DNA of 64,000 nucleotides from the NCBI GenBank assembly GCA_900318645.1, contig ONLH01000005.1, positions 26,021 through 90,020 on the forward strand, read 5' to 3'. Origin of the DNA: an uncultured Prevotellaceae bacterium. GTDB taxonomy: Bacteria; Bacteroidota; Bacteroidia; Bacteroidales; Muribaculaceae. The notes beneath the pieces are model-generated. The model was not told the origin of the DNA, ran no database searches, and saw only the letters and a list, made by a program, of their open reading frames with translations. Of the stretch, positions 52,771-61,536 are shown piece after piece. The position numbers and the translations under genes are program-made. Each line of letters starts with the position of its first letter. The stretch's first letter is position 1.

Positions 52771-54396
52771 TTACTTCAAGCTGTTAACGTAATTGCGCAG
52801 AGACTCGTTTTCGGGATCGTACTCAAGCCACTTCTGGTAGTAAGTCTTGGCAGTTGCCTTGTCACCCTTGGTGAAGTAATAGGTGGCCAGGTAATTGTAA
52901 GCATACTTGTAGTAGCGGGTGTAATCAGCCTTGTTCTCCTTAGTGTCAAGGATACCCAACAATTCCTGATATGCGGCAAGTGCTGCACCGTTGTTGTTGT
53001 CGCCCTCACGGAACTTAGCGATTTTAGCCTTCTGATTTACAATCTGCACATTGCTGGGAACCAGCTTGTCCACCTCATCAATGTACTTCTGCGACTTAGC
53101 GAGTGCATCAGCCTTGACTGCTTCATCAATGCCCTCAGTGCTGGCAATACCCAGATAGTAGTTGGACAGCGTGAAGAGGTCGTTGGACTTGTGATTGCCA
53201 TCGTCAACCAGACGCTGATAGTACTCAGCTGCCTTGACGTAGTTCTCAGCATCAGCATAGCTGTCACCCAGATTGCGGATCAAGTCGGTGTTCTTGGGAT
53301 TCAGGTCAATGGCCTTGTTATAGGCATTGATAGCCTCCTCGGGGAAACCGGCGGTCTGCAGAGCCTGACCGAAGTCAGTGTAGTCGCGCACCTCGTAGTT
53401 GGAACCTTGAGGAACAGCGTTGGCGAAGAATGAGCGACCTGCCTCAACAGCTTCGGCCCACTTCTGGAGCTGTACCAAGTTGTAGAGCTGCATACGCTTC
53501 ATGTAGAACACTTTGCTATCAGCAGGATTCAACTTGTTCACCAGACTGGTAGCCAGGTCCAGAGACTCCTGATACTTCTCACCGAAGAAGAGCAGCTGTA
53601 CATAGCGCACCTCATCCTGAGCGAAGTGGTTGGGGTTCTTGATGTACTTTCCGTACTGCTCGGCTGCCTTGGCACCCAGGTTGTCGGCATAGTACTTCTC
53701 GGCGAGCTCACGCTGAACCAGTGCTGAGTTGGGCACCTTGGCCTGCAGCTCCTCAAGACGCTCGATAGCCATCTCGGGATTTACATTGAAGTAAGTGTTG
53801 GCATACTTCACATAGGCCTCGATGTTGTTAGGATCCTTGTCAAAGGCCAACTCATAGATACCGGCTGCATTACCCCAGTCCTTCTTGTCAGCCTTAGTGT
53901 CGGCCTCAAAGATGTAGCTGTCGGGGTCATCAGCATTCCACTTGCGAGCATTCTTGATGCACTTCTCAATGTCCTTGGCGTAGGTAGTGGGATTTGCATC
54001 GTAGAAAGCACGAGCGATTTCCATCTCCAGCTTAGGATCTTTCTTGACGAGCTTGCGAGCCTTCTCCAAGAGAGCCTTGGCATCGCTACCATTCTTAAGA
54101 GCGATAGCTGCCTGACCTACGTAGTTGTAGGGGTTCATGGCGTCGGCTGCAATACCTTTCTCAAAGTTGGCAGCAGCTTCGGCTACCTTACCCTGGTGCA
54201 GTGCAATCTGACCCAGGTAGTAGAAAGCCTCTGCCTTGTTCGTCTGAGGCGAGTTCAGGTTACGCTCGAGAAGCTCCTTGGCATTGTCAAGCTTGTCAAC
54301 CTTGTAGTACTCAATACCGTCCTTGTAGCCTTGTGCGTTGGCTACCAGAGATGCACCCATCAACATGAGTGATGCAAAAAAGAATTTCCTTTTCAT
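52771..54396 (-). CDS. Exported TPR protein (about ten repeats)
   Basis: 541 residues with a signal peptide (KFFFASLMLMGASLVANA). Almost the whole mature protein is TPR units: GIEYYKVDKLDNAKELLERNL, YLGQIALHQGKVAEAAANFEKGI, NAYNKAIDLNPKNTDLIRNLGDSYADAENYVKAAEYYQRLV (read as repeating 34-residue motifs). Probably a periplasmic scaffold. Last of three minus-strand genes: small membrane protein, PstS-like lipoprotein, this one. The combination appears in Bacteroidetes genomes, but I cannot name the complex. Confidence 0.9.
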   Translation of the reverse strand: MKRKFFFASLMLMGASLVANAQGYKDGIEYYKVDKLDNAKELLERNLNSPQTNKAEAFYYLGQIALHQGKVAEAAANFEKGIAADAMNPYNYVGQAAIALKNGSDAKALLEKARKLVKKDPKLEMEIARAFYDANPTTYAKDIEKCIKNARKWNADDPDSYIFEADTKADKKDWGNAAGIYELAFDKDPNNIEAYVKYANTYFNVNPEMAIERLEELQAKVPNSALVQRELAEKYYADNLGAKAAEQYGKYIKNPNHFAQDEVRYVQLLFFGEKYQESLDLATSLVNKLNPADSKVFYMKRMQLYNLVQLQKWAEAVEAGRSFFANAVPQGSNYEVRDYTDFGQALQTAGFPEEAINAYNKAIDLNPKNTDLIRNLGDSYADAENYVKAAEYYQRLVDDGNHKSNDLFTLSNYYLGIASTEGIDEAVKADALAKSQKYIDEVDKLVPSNVQIVNQKAKIAKFREGDNNNGAALAAYQELLGILDTKENKADYTRYYKYAYNYLATYYFTKGDKATAKTYYQKWLEYDPENESLRNYVNSLK

Positions 54397-54478
54397 TGTA
54401 GTAACAATTTAATGTTGATATTTATAAGTTAGTTTTGTTTGATTATTCATCTTGCAAGTTCCGTGCCAAACCATCAAA

Positions 54479-55468
54479 TCACTGTACTTCAACATACCGA
54501 ACCGGCTCTGCAGCGGGTAAAATACCCGTTTGAAGGATGATTTTCTGGCCGATGACACCTGTAAGGAACGTGTAGAAGCCATGGTCAAGCGTCCCGTTAT
54601 AGGAAGCATCGATAGCCCAGATGGAACGTACGAGAGGATAGTCTCCACTGTAAATATGAGCCTGATAAGGTTTCACACCTTGAATCTTATCGTCGCCACG
54701 CAAAGGCATCACCTTGATGCGATCGGTGAAGTCGATCACGCTGACCTCATTCTGTGTCTTGAGTTCCTCATACTTTTGTTCAATGGGGATCTCAGCCGAC
54801 TTCAGGTCGCTGGTAATCCAGCTGACGCCAATGAATCCTATTACATTTTTATACTCTTCTACTGCATTAAAGACTTCACGGCTTGAACCACGCGCATAGA
54901 CATTAGGGCCAAAGTTGGCTCCGTTGAGGAATTTGTCCTTCATGTAATGTACAACACCTGTTCCCGAACCGTCAAACATGACCTTGATGGTATCGTTCTT
55001 CAATTTGGTCGGGTACACCTCACCCCAACGTTTCACTTTACCCGTGAAGATGTCACGCAGGTCGTCCATCGACAGTTCAGCGATGTCGTTCTGCTTGTTG
55101 ACAATAATAGCAATAGCATCGACGGCAATCATCCTGGAACGATAGCCACGGCCCAACTTCTTCAAGCTCTTCTTCTGGTCGGGAGTCAAGTCATGGGAGA
55201 TGATGATCAAGTCAACCCTATTTTGGAAAAGCGAATCGAGGGCATCGTGCTCATTGATATAATCGGGCATGATGCTGGCCTCGGGGTACTGGTATTCAAA
55301 GACAGATATCTCCTGCTCCAGTACACTCTCGAAGGACTCGTCACACATGATGCGCGCAATACCACGCGTGCTAGAACTCTTGGGCTTGTTATAACCACAT
55401 GACAGCAACGTCATCGATAACAACATAACTGCTATAAGAGCACACAGATTATTTTTTCTCGTCATCAT
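54479..55468 (-). CDS. PstS-like phosphate/anion-binding lipoprotein
   Basis: 329 residues. ATGs at 55468 and 55465 are both possible; a lipobox (LLSC, Cys near residue 25) follows. The fold is the PstS-type periplasmic binding family: IMCDESFESVLEQEISVFEY, the anion-binding FDGSGTGVVHYMKDKFL, FNAVEEYKNVIGFIGVSW and YSGDYPLVRSIWAI. No pstCAB transport genes are nearby; instead it sits between a small membrane protein and a TPR protein, so it may sense or bind an anion for another machine. Its start overlaps the upstream gene by 17-20 bp. Confidence 0.88.
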   Translation of the reverse strand: MMTRKNNLCALIAVMLLSMTLLSCGYNKPKSSSTRGIARIMCDESFESVLEQEISVFEYQYPEASIMPDYINEHDALDSLFQNRVDLIIISHDLTPDQKKSLKKLGRGYRSRMIAVDAIAIIVNKQNDIAELSMDDLRDIFTGKVKRWGEVYPTKLKNDTIKVMFDGSGTGVVHYMKDKFLNGANFGPNVYARGSSREVFNAVEEYKNVIGFIGVSWITSDLKSAEIPIEQKYEELKTQNEVSVIDFTDRIKVMPLRGDDKIQGVKPYQAHIYSGDYPLVRSIWAIDASYNGTLDHGFYTFLTGVIGQKIILQTGILPAAEPVRYVEVQ

Positions 55469-55766
55469 TGTTATTCTTCATTTGATTTAATCGGTCTGCA
55501 TAGGTCGTATAAACCTCTTCGTCGTCATTATCATAGGTGCGCATGCCGTAGGTATGCTCTCCCTTGACCTCGCGATAACCGCGATAGATGCCATAGGCGG
55601 CAAAAACCGCGACAAAGAACCACCTGACTGCATTCCACAACGGAGTGAGATTCCAGTCAAAGTAATTAATGGCCAGCAAGAATGCCATTCCTAAGTAAAC
55701 CAGAACCATGAAGATGCCAAACAACACCTTCAAGACCTGAGTTATACCTGTCTGTTTATTATTCAT
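55449..55766 (-). CDS. Small two-helix membrane protein
   Basis: 105 residues from the ATG at 55766; the frame is open upstream to 55817 without a better match. Two transmembrane segments (VLFGIFMVLVYLGMAFLLAI and LWNAVRWFFVAVFAAYGIYR) are followed by a hydrophilic, asparagine/aspartate-rich tail (NDDEEVYTTYADRLNQMKNN). I recognise no family. It overlaps the PstS-like gene, so translation is coupled, and probably heads that operon. Confidence 0.75.
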   Translation of the reverse strand: MNNKQTGITQVLKVLFGIFMVLVYLGMAFLLAINYFDWNLTPLWNAVRWFFVAVFAAYGIYRGYREVKGEHTYGMRTYDNDDEEVYTTYADRLNQMKNNNDDEKK

Positions 55767-55983
55767 ATATCGTTTATTTTTCAGTATCGATTCTGCCCTT
55801 AGACTGCGACAGCACAAAATAGTTTAGAACTATCAAACGACAAAATTAACAATTAATCCTGATTCTTGGTGTTAAATTAATAAAAATTGTGGTCCTTCCG
55901 GGTCAAAAAGTTTTGTCAATGGATTTAAAATATGCACAATGAAGAGAGAACAACGTTAAAACGGCATATTTTCCTTAAATTCG

Positions 55984-56014
55984 TTGTTAGTTATAAAAAT
56001 AAAGCGTATCTTTG
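55984..56014 (+). promoter_or_regulatory. Orphan promoter (TTG-N20-TATCTTTG)
   Basis: TTG at 55984-55986 and TATCTTTG at 56007-56014, 20 bp apart, on the plus strand. No plus-strand gene follows for the rest of the window except tRNA-Ala; a terminator lies 45 bases beyond. Confidence 0.6.
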
Positions 56015-56019
56015 CATCA

Positions 56020-56091
56020 CCTTAAATCAAACTTTTATTCATACTATTTTTTCCTAGGGCACCTTCGTTGTGAAACGAAGTGCTTTTTTTC
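56020..56091 (+). ncRNA. Candidate small RNA of about 70 nt
   Basis: It starts a few bases after the promoter at 55984-56014 and ends in the hairpin 56059-56083 (GCACCTTCGTT / AACGAAGTGC with one bulge) plus a run of seven T. No ORF fits inside. The unit lies between a minus-strand gene start (55766) and the 3' end of another minus-strand gene (56138). No known family is recognised. Alternatively it could be a terminator for the minus-strand gene with a fortuitous promoter. Confidence 0.4.
56059..56091 (+). terminator. Terminator of the candidate small RNA
   Basis: Stem CTTCGTT / AACGAAG extended by GCA/TGC across a bulged C, then TTTTTTT. Good plus-strand terminator without an obvious gene. 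Confidence 0.75.
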
Positions 56092-56137
56092 TCCAGCCGA
56101 GATTAGCGACGTGATTATCTTCATCATTCAGGCATCA

Positions 56138-56860
56138 TCAGTCATTGTCATTCCAAGTAATGACCCACTTGTCCCATGGTTCAGAAATATCGTTGGGGTT
56201 ATCGCTGCCAATATCCTCGCCTGTATAGTAGCCGCGAACAGTGTAACGGTGCTTAACATGATAAAAATCATAATAAGAAGGATCAAACATCTGTAAGAAT
56301 AACTTCTCGCTCTGCAGATCGGTGCCCTGCCATGTCATAAGGGTATAGGTCGTCTCAAATGCCGAACTCGAAGTCATGCGATAGACCGCCATGCGTTCCG
56401 GCTCATAATAGAAGTCGCCGTTGAAAACCGTAAAGCCATCGTTACTGGCCCTGGCAAAACGATTCTCTTCCCTATCCCAGAGTATCAAAGTACTGTATTC
56501 CCTATTGCAACCTGGACCGATAAGAATATCGACATTACCGTCAAAATTGGCATCAAGGAAGTGTACGACTTTGCGCGTGATCGCGTCTTGCTCACTGATG
56601 GGAACACTTTGCATCAACATCCCATCAGCATAGATATCCGCCCGATCAATGCAATATTCTCCTTCATGCAGCTTCACCTCAAGCACATCATGCGTAGTGG
56701 GGCAATCTGCCACAGTAAAGAAGCCATATTCATCAAGTTCTACCGACGGAACAGCTAGAGGGTTGCTCACAGATTCAACCTGCTGAGCCATAGCAACAAA
56801 TGCAGGAATCAGCATCATCATAGTGACAACGAATCCATTAACAGAAAAGAATTTTGCCAT
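56138..56860 (-). CDS. Exported orphan protein with an EF-hand-like loop
   Basis: 240 residues with a signal peptide (VNGFVVTMMMLIPAFVAMA). The mature part holds FLDANFDGNVDILIGPG, an EF-hand-like DxNxDGxxD loop of the kind found in FG-GAP/VCBS-like beta-propeller or XAC2610-type proteins, then ending with WDKWVITWNDND. The exact family is uncertain. It stands alone on the minus strand, between the candidate small RNA and gtrA. Confidence 0.7.
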   Translation of the reverse strand: MAKFFSVNGFVVTMMMLIPAFVAMAQQVESVSNPLAVPSVELDEYGFFTVADCPTTHDVLEVKLHEGEYCIDRADIYADGMLMQSVPISEQDAITRKVVHFLDANFDGNVDILIGPGCNREYSTLILWDREENRFARASNDGFTVFNGDFYYEPERMAVYRMTSSSAFETTYTLMTWQGTDLQSEKLFLQMFDPSYYDFYHVKHRYTVRGYYTGEDIGSDNPNDISEPWDKWVITWNDND

Positions 56861-56953
56861 AATTGTCCGACATTAATAATCCAACGCAAACTTACAAAGA
56901 AAAAAGCAAATCACCAAATGATTTGCCTCTAAAAGCCTGCATGAAATAATGTA

Positions 56954-57427
56954 TTACTTTTTAGGAGTACCCTTGGGGTCAACACGGAAGGTGACCGTGC
57001 GGTTGTAGACATAGTTTGCCAGGGTATAGGCAACCATGGCAAGCACCATGACGATGTTCTGACCGGCCTTCTGCATCGGGAAGAAGGGGATGATGTCGTC
57101 GGGGAGATTCTTCCAACCGAGGCCTTCAAGGAGAATCCAGCTGACGCAGAGCTGCAAGGCAAGACAAAGGAGGAAACCACAGACGAAGAGCAGGAGTTCA
57201 CGCTTGAAGTCGTTCTGGGTCTTGAAAACCCAATGGCGATTCCATAGGAAACTGTTAATCACGCCGAAAATGTAGCCCACGACATTGGAGATACCATAAG
57301 ATAGCCCCATCCGTGTATTCAGCAGATAGAAGACCACAAGCGTGATGAGCGTGTTCAACACGCCAATCACACCATACTTCAACAGTTGTATGCCCGTTTG
57401 ACGGGCTTCGGCCTTATCTATTTTCAT
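56954..57427 (-). CDS. GtrA-family membrane protein
   Basis: 157 residues from the ATG at 57427; an upstream start at 57478 would add 17 residues. Four transmembrane helices and the motifs LLKYGVIGVLNTLITLVVFYLL, YIFGVINSFLWNRHWVF (the conserved FxxNRxWxF) and NYVYNRTVTFR define the GtrA family, which helps flip or modify polyprenyl-linked sugars for surface glycans. Downstream of gldH on the same strand, 92 bp away. Confidence 0.92.
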   Translation of the reverse strand: MKIDKAEARQTGIQLLKYGVIGVLNTLITLVVFYLLNTRMGLSYGISNVVGYIFGVINSFLWNRHWVFKTQNDFKRELLLFVCGFLLCLALQLCVSWILLEGLGWKNLPDDIIPFFPMQKAGQNIVMVLAMVAYTLANYVYNRTVTFRVDPKGTPKK

Positions 57428-57518
57428 GATAACAGTTATTAGTTCGGCAAAATTAGGCAATTTTAACGAATTGACCAAAAAAAATTTAATAAGCTGACTT
57501 TTTTTACGTCAGATTTAG

Positions 57519-58025
57519 CTAATCAGTCAAGGGACGGGTGATCAACCCCAGATTGACTAGACCACTCAAGGTGTCACAGCCAGCCATCGCTTGCCAGACT
57601 ACAACACGGCAGGCGTCACCAGGATCAATAACTTCGGCTACTGTAACGGTATCCTGATACAGGGTACCAAATCCCCCACCCGTCCAGTTACCGTATTCAT
57701 CGGCTATCGGCATATTCACCGAACGACGGGAAACGACCGTATCGGCAGCAATGAGGTCCACCACAAGAGAGAGGTTACGATAACGGTAGCTGTTACTGTG
57801 GCGAACGGCAAGGACCAGATTGTAAGTCAGAACAGAATCGTCATACTCGGGCACAAACACTACGGGCTTGTTGTGTTGCCACCCGCTTGATGGAAAATGG
57901 AAAAAGGCAGCATGAGCCATGACCGGCTTGCGCTGACAAGCCAGCATGATGAACATGACGGCGGCAATGAACAATGTCATTGCCACCGTATTTGTCAACC
58001 GACAGCTCAACGCTCGGTTATTCAC
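57519..58025 (-). CDS. gldH: Gliding motility lipoprotein GldH
   Basis: 168 residues from the GTG at 58025, whose bases overlap the ricT stop codon (GTGAATAA). The reading frame is open further upstream to 58091, but those ATGs lie deep inside ricT. A lipobox (FIMLAC) marks an outer- or inner-membrane lipoprotein. The family pattern HFPSSGWQHNKPVVF, YNLVLAVRHSNSYRYRNL, NMPIADEYGNWTGGGFGTLYQD is GldH, a gliding and T9SS-associated lipoprotein needed for SprA-dependent secretion in gliding species. The start choice is uncertain; the ATG at 57980 leaves too short and uncharged an N-terminus. Confidence 0.85.
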   Translation of the reverse strand: MNNRALSCRLTNTVAMTLFIAAVMFIMLACQRKPVMAHAAFFHFPSSGWQHNKPVVFVPEYDDSVLTYNLVLAVRHSNSYRYRNLSLVVDLIAADTVVSRRSVNMPIADEYGNWTGGGFGTLYQDTVTVAEVIDPGDACRVVVWQAMAGCDTLSGLVNLGLITRPLTD

Positions 58026-59442
58026 CTTTGGCGTTATTTTGCTGAGCCGGCCCATTTCCTCCATTCTTGGGCGCATTGTCAGCACCAACATTACGCGGCC
58101 TAAAAGTCTTTACAGGCCGTTGTTGCTTGTCCTGACGCTGCTTGTTGTTGCCACGAGGCTGATTCTCTCCATTATTAGGCTGGGGGGCAGCCTGCTGGCG
58201 CTTTGCTTTACCCTGTCGTGGTGGTTTGTTGCCACCGTTTTTACCATTAGTCTTGGCGCCATCATCGTTCTGCTCCTTGTTGGCATTCACTGATGCGGCC
58301 TTGTCGCCACTGGATTTTTTCTTCTTTTTCTTCTTCTTTTTATTATCGAAGCGGTTGATGGCATCCTGGTTCAACAAGTCGCCAAAAGGTGAAGCAGTCT
58401 TCTTACCGTCTTCTTCAGGCTTAAGACTCTCGGGCTTAATACCATTCTTGTTCAAAGCAATCACCTCAAAGGCCTGTGCCGCAGTTAGCGTCACAGTATT
58501 GACGGGTGCATTACGCTCGGTAGAATAGGTAATTTCACGCTTGAGGACATCAGCCTTGAAGTAGTAATAGGTCGCATCTTTAGTCTCAAGATGAACATCC
58601 TTGGCGGGAAGTTGCCTGATTGCCTCAACATAGGTATTCACCTCAAAATTGATGCAGCACTTGAGCTTAGCGCACTGCCCTGCCAGATTCTGGGGATTGA
58701 GCGATATGTCTTGGAAACGGGCTGCACTAGTAGCTACCGAGATAAATCCCGACATCCATGTAGCACAGCACAAGGGCCTGCCGCAAGGGCCAATGCCACC
58801 GATGCGGCCTGCCTCCTGTCGAGCACCGATCTGTTTCATCTCGACTCGGATTCTGAACACCTCGGCCAGCACCTTGATGAGCTGGCGGAAGTCCACTCGC
58901 TCGTCGGCAATATAATAGAAAATAGCCTTGTTTCCGTCTCCCTGATACTCGACATCGCCAATCTTCATCTTAAGTCCAAGGTCAACGGCAATCTTGCGTG
59001 AACGGATCATCGTGTCCTCTTCACGCGCTTTGGCCTGTTCGTAGCGCTCCATGTCGGCGGGTTTTGCCTTACGGAAGACGCGCAGTATCTCGGCATCCTT
59101 GCGAAGCTTCACGCGCTCCATCTGATTCTTGACCAGACGGCCTGTGAGCCCTACCCGACCGACATCGTGCCCTGGATTGGCTTCAACAGCCACCCAATCA
59201 CCCTGCTTGAGAGGGATGTGCGTGCTGTTACGGTAGAAACCGCGGCGGGTGTTCTTGAAGAGGACTTCGACAATGTCAAAGTCGTTATCTGGCACGTCCG
59301 CCAACCAGTTAGTGCTGGTAAGATTGCACCTGCCGATGTCTTGTGCGCAAGGACATGAACAGTTCTCGGAGTCGCACTTGACGCAGGAATCAGCAGCACT
59401 ATCAGGCACCGTCACTTGAATATTATCCTTTTTCTCGTCCAT
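58018..59442 (-). CDS. ricT: PSP1/RicT-type regulatory iron-sulfur protein
   Basis: 474 residues from the ATG at 59442; a GTG at 59454 would add four residues. The N-terminus has a cysteine-rich CVKCDSENCSCPC segment. The central PSP1 domain contains GIGPCGRPLCCATW and QCAKLKCCINFE, the conserved cysteines that in Bacillus RicT help carry Fe-S clusters in a complex that aids RNase Y cleavage. The C-terminal 130 residues are a low-complexity Lys/Asn/Gln-rich tail (KKKKKKKKSSGDK), as in other Bacteroidetes members. rny lies 15 bp upstream, which fits a shared role in mRNA processing. Confidence 0.93.
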   Translation of the reverse strand: MDEKKDNIQVTVPDSAADSCVKCDSENCSCPCAQDIGRCNLTSTNWLADVPDNDFDIVEVLFKNTRRGFYRNSTHIPLKQGDWVAVEANPGHDVGRVGLTGRLVKNQMERVKLRKDAEILRVFRKAKPADMERYEQAKAREEDTMIRSRKIAVDLGLKMKIGDVEYQGDGNKAIFYYIADERVDFRQLIKVLAEVFRIRVEMKQIGARQEAGRIGGIGPCGRPLCCATWMSGFISVATSAARFQDISLNPQNLAGQCAKLKCCINFEVNTYVEAIRQLPAKDVHLETKDATYYYFKADVLKREITYSTERNAPVNTVTLTAAQAFEVIALNKNGIKPESLKPEEDGKKTASPFGDLLNQDAINRFDNKKKKKKKKKSSGDKAASVNANKEQNDDGAKTNGKNGGNKPPRQGKAKRQQAAPQPNNGENQPRGNNKQRQDKQQRPVKTFRPRNVGADNAPKNGGNGPAQQNNAKGE

Positions 59443-59457
59443 TGTGGTACGCACACA

Positions 59458-61002
59458 TTATTTAGCGTAGCTCACAGCGCGCGTCTCACGGATAACAGTA
59501 ATGCGCACCTGACCCGGATAAGTCATTTCATCCTGAATCTTCTGAGCAATCTCGTTGGAGAGTTTCTCGGTCTCTTCGTCACTGATCTTGTCGGCACCGA
59601 CGATCACACGCAGTTCACGACCGGCCTGGATTGCATAGGTCTTAACAACACCAGGATAGGACAAGGCCAAGTGCTCCAGATCATTGAGGCGCTTGATGTA
59701 GGCCTCGACAATTTCACGACGGGCACCGGGACGCGCACCACTGATGGCATCACACACTTGCACGATGGGAGCATACAGGCTCGTTGCCTCCTCCTCGTCA
59801 TGGTGGGCACCGATGGCGTTGCAGATGTCGGCTTTCTCCTTATATTTCTCGGCCAACTTCATACCAAGTTGTGCGTGCGGCAGTTCAGGCTCATCATCGG
59901 GCACCTTGCCAATGTCATGCAACAGTCCAGCGCGACGTGCCTTCTTGGGGTTCAGACCCAACTCGCTGGCCATGATGGCACACAGGTTAGCCGTCTCACG
60001 AGAATGCTGAAGCAGATTCTGTCCATAGCTGGAACGATATTTCATCTTACCGATGAGGCGAATAAGTTCGGGATGCAATCCGTGGATACCCATATCGATA
60101 GCAGTGCGTTTACCAGTCTCGATGACTTCCTCCTCGACTTGGCGGCGAACCTTAGCCACCACCTCCTCGATGCGTGCGGGATGGATGCGACCGTCACTGA
60201 CGAGCTGGTGCAATGCCAGGCGTGCAATTTCACGACGCACGGGGTCAAAACCAGAGAGGACGATAGCCTCGGGGGTGTCATCAACAACGATTTCAACACC
60301 AGTTGCTGCCTCCAGGGCACGGATGTTGCGACCCTCACGACCGATGATGCGGCCCTTGATCTCATCATTATCAATATGGAAGACCGTCACGGCATTCTCT
60401 ACAGCCGTTTCGGTAGCTACACGCTGGATTGTCTCGATGATGATGCGTTTGGCCTCCTTGTTGGCGGTCATTTTGGCATCATCCATGATATCATTGATAT
60501 AGCTGGCAGCATTGGTCTTGGCCTCATCCTTGAGCGACTCAATGAGTTTTTCCTTAGCCTCCTCAGCCGAGAGACCACTGACATGCTCCAAGGTGTCACG
60601 AACGCTCTTCTCCATCTTGTCAACTTCGGCTTTCCTCTGATCGAGCAGGGCCATCTGGTTATCAACATTCACCTTGAGGTTGTCCACCTCGTTGCGGCGA
60701 CGCTGCACTTCACCCTGTTGCTGATTGAGCTGCATCTCACGCTGTTTGAGTTTTGCCTCACTGGTCTGCACCTTAGTTAAACGAGCGTTGGCCTCCTTCT
60801 CGGCTTCACTCTTGATGGTCATACCGGCTTCCTTTCCCTTCATCACCTCATTATTCTTTAGCACTTCGGCTTCAAGACGGGCTTTCTCGATAATTTCGTT
60901 GGCTTGGGACTTTGCATTCTTACGAGAGAGGTACAAAGCCAAACCCCAGCCAATTGCCATCGCCAGGATGGCTACGATAACAGTTATTACTATTGTGTTC
61001 AT
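59458..61002 (-). CDS. rny: Ribonuclease Y
   Basis: 514 residues. Membrane-anchored endoribonuclease that starts decay of many mRNAs. An N-terminal transmembrane helix ([21 protein letters not shown]) is followed by a long coiled coil (about 25-200), a KH domain ([22 protein letters not shown]) and an HD domain with the metal site LLHDIGK and the earlier QHSRETANL. The C-terminal part ends in [20 protein letters not shown]. Downstream on the strand are ricT and gldH; upstream is a probable 6S RNA gene and zapA. Confidence 0.96.
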   Translation of the reverse strand: MNTIVITVIVAILAMAIGWGLALYLSRKNAKSQANEIIEKARLEAEVLKNNEVMKGKEAGMTIKSEAEKEANARLTKVQTSEAKLKQREMQLNQQQGEVQRRRNEVDNLKVNVDNQMALLDQRKAEVDKMEKSVRDTLEHVSGLSAEEAKEKLIESLKDEAKTNAASYINDIMDDAKMTANKEAKRIIIETIQRVATETAVENAVTVFHIDNDEIKGRIIGREGRNIRALEAATGVEIVVDDTPEAIVLSGFDPVRREIARLALHQLVSDGRIHPARIEEVVAKVRRQVEEEVIETGKRTAIDMGIHGLHPELIRLIGKMKYRSSYGQNLLQHSRETANLCAIMASELGLNPKKARRAGLLHDIGKVPDDEPELPHAQLGMKLAEKYKEKADICNAIGAHHDEEEATSLYAPIVQVCDAISGARPGARREIVEAYIKRLNDLEHLALSYPGVVKTYAIQAGRELRVIVGADKISDEETEKLSNEIAQKIQDEMTYPGQVRITVIRETRAVSYAK

Positions 61003-61029
61003 TAATTAATTGATAAAATATTTAAATAA

Positions 61030-61216
61030 ATAGCGCCACTCTCGGCAATACTCATCCTGTTGTTTCACAACGGGATACCGCATTAAACCTAAAGTGGTGC
61101 AGGAACCTAATTCTCTCAATATCACCTACGTCATGCCCCTCATATAGTGGCAAGCAATACCATCAAGCATGACAGCCCAAGGAGGCTGGCAACAATGATG
61201 AATATTATGCCGCTAG
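61030..61216 (-). ncRNA. ssrS: Probable 6S RNA between zapA and rny
   Basis: The 224-bp gap holds a compact structured region on the minus strand: an outer stem TAGCG / CGCTA (61211-61215 with 61031-61035), a perfect 7-bp inner stem GTCATGC / GCATGAC (61167-61173 with 61130-61136), and a 3' hairpin TCCCGTTGT-GAA-ACAACAGGA. The size (about 185 nt), the outer-stem/bubble/terminal-stem layout and the zapA neighbour are as expected for 6S RNA, which binds RNA polymerase. No ORF fits. A covariance-model search would settle it; without that it is a structural inference. Confidence 0.6.
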
Positions 61217-61225
61217 GACACAATT

Positions 61226-61522
61226 TCAGTCCTCGCTGCCCAAGAGGGCATCAAGTTTTTTGTCTAAATCAGTCAGGAATTCATTGACCTCACGGTTTTC
61301 ACCGTAAGCCTCTAAATAGAGTCTAGCAAATTGGAACGCCACCCTGCCAAGCACATCAGCCGATTCGCCGCCGAAACGGGTCATCCACTTCTTCCACAAT
61401 GTGTTGACAAGCTCCTCTGCCTTACGGTAATTTTCCTCTTCGTCCGGAGCGATGCTCAGGGCGATGGGATTTGAGGCATCAGCAAGCTGTATCCATATTT
61501 TAACTTTATTATTGTCGGCCAT
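61226..61522 (-). CDS. zapA: Cell division protein ZapA
   Basis: 98 residues from the ATG at 61522; a 13-residue upstream extension overlaps the preceding gene. ZapA binds and bundles FtsZ filaments. It has an N-terminal beta-hairpin (VKIWIQLADASNPIALSI), the DEEENYRKAEELVNTLWKKW helix and a C-terminal coiled coil (NEFLTDLDKKLDALLG). The upstream gene for a second coiled-coil protein ends 15 bp before, so they are co-transcribed, and the 6S RNA lies just downstream. Confidence 0.93.
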   Translation of the reverse strand: MADNNKVKIWIQLADASNPIALSIAPDEEENYRKAEELVNTLWKKWMTRFGGESADVLGRVAFQFARLYLEAYGENREVNEFLTDLDKKLDALLGSED

Positions 61523-61536
61523 AAAATCAGTTTTTG

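Noticed and set aside
52771-55766. Genes considered as a classical phosphate transport (pst) operon
   Set aside because: Only a PstS-like binding protein is present; no permease, ATPase or phoU gene lies nearby.
59416-60780. 454-codon plus-strand reading frame opposite rny and the ricT start
   Set aside because: Antisense to two recognisable genes; composition is that of a complement strand, with no motif.
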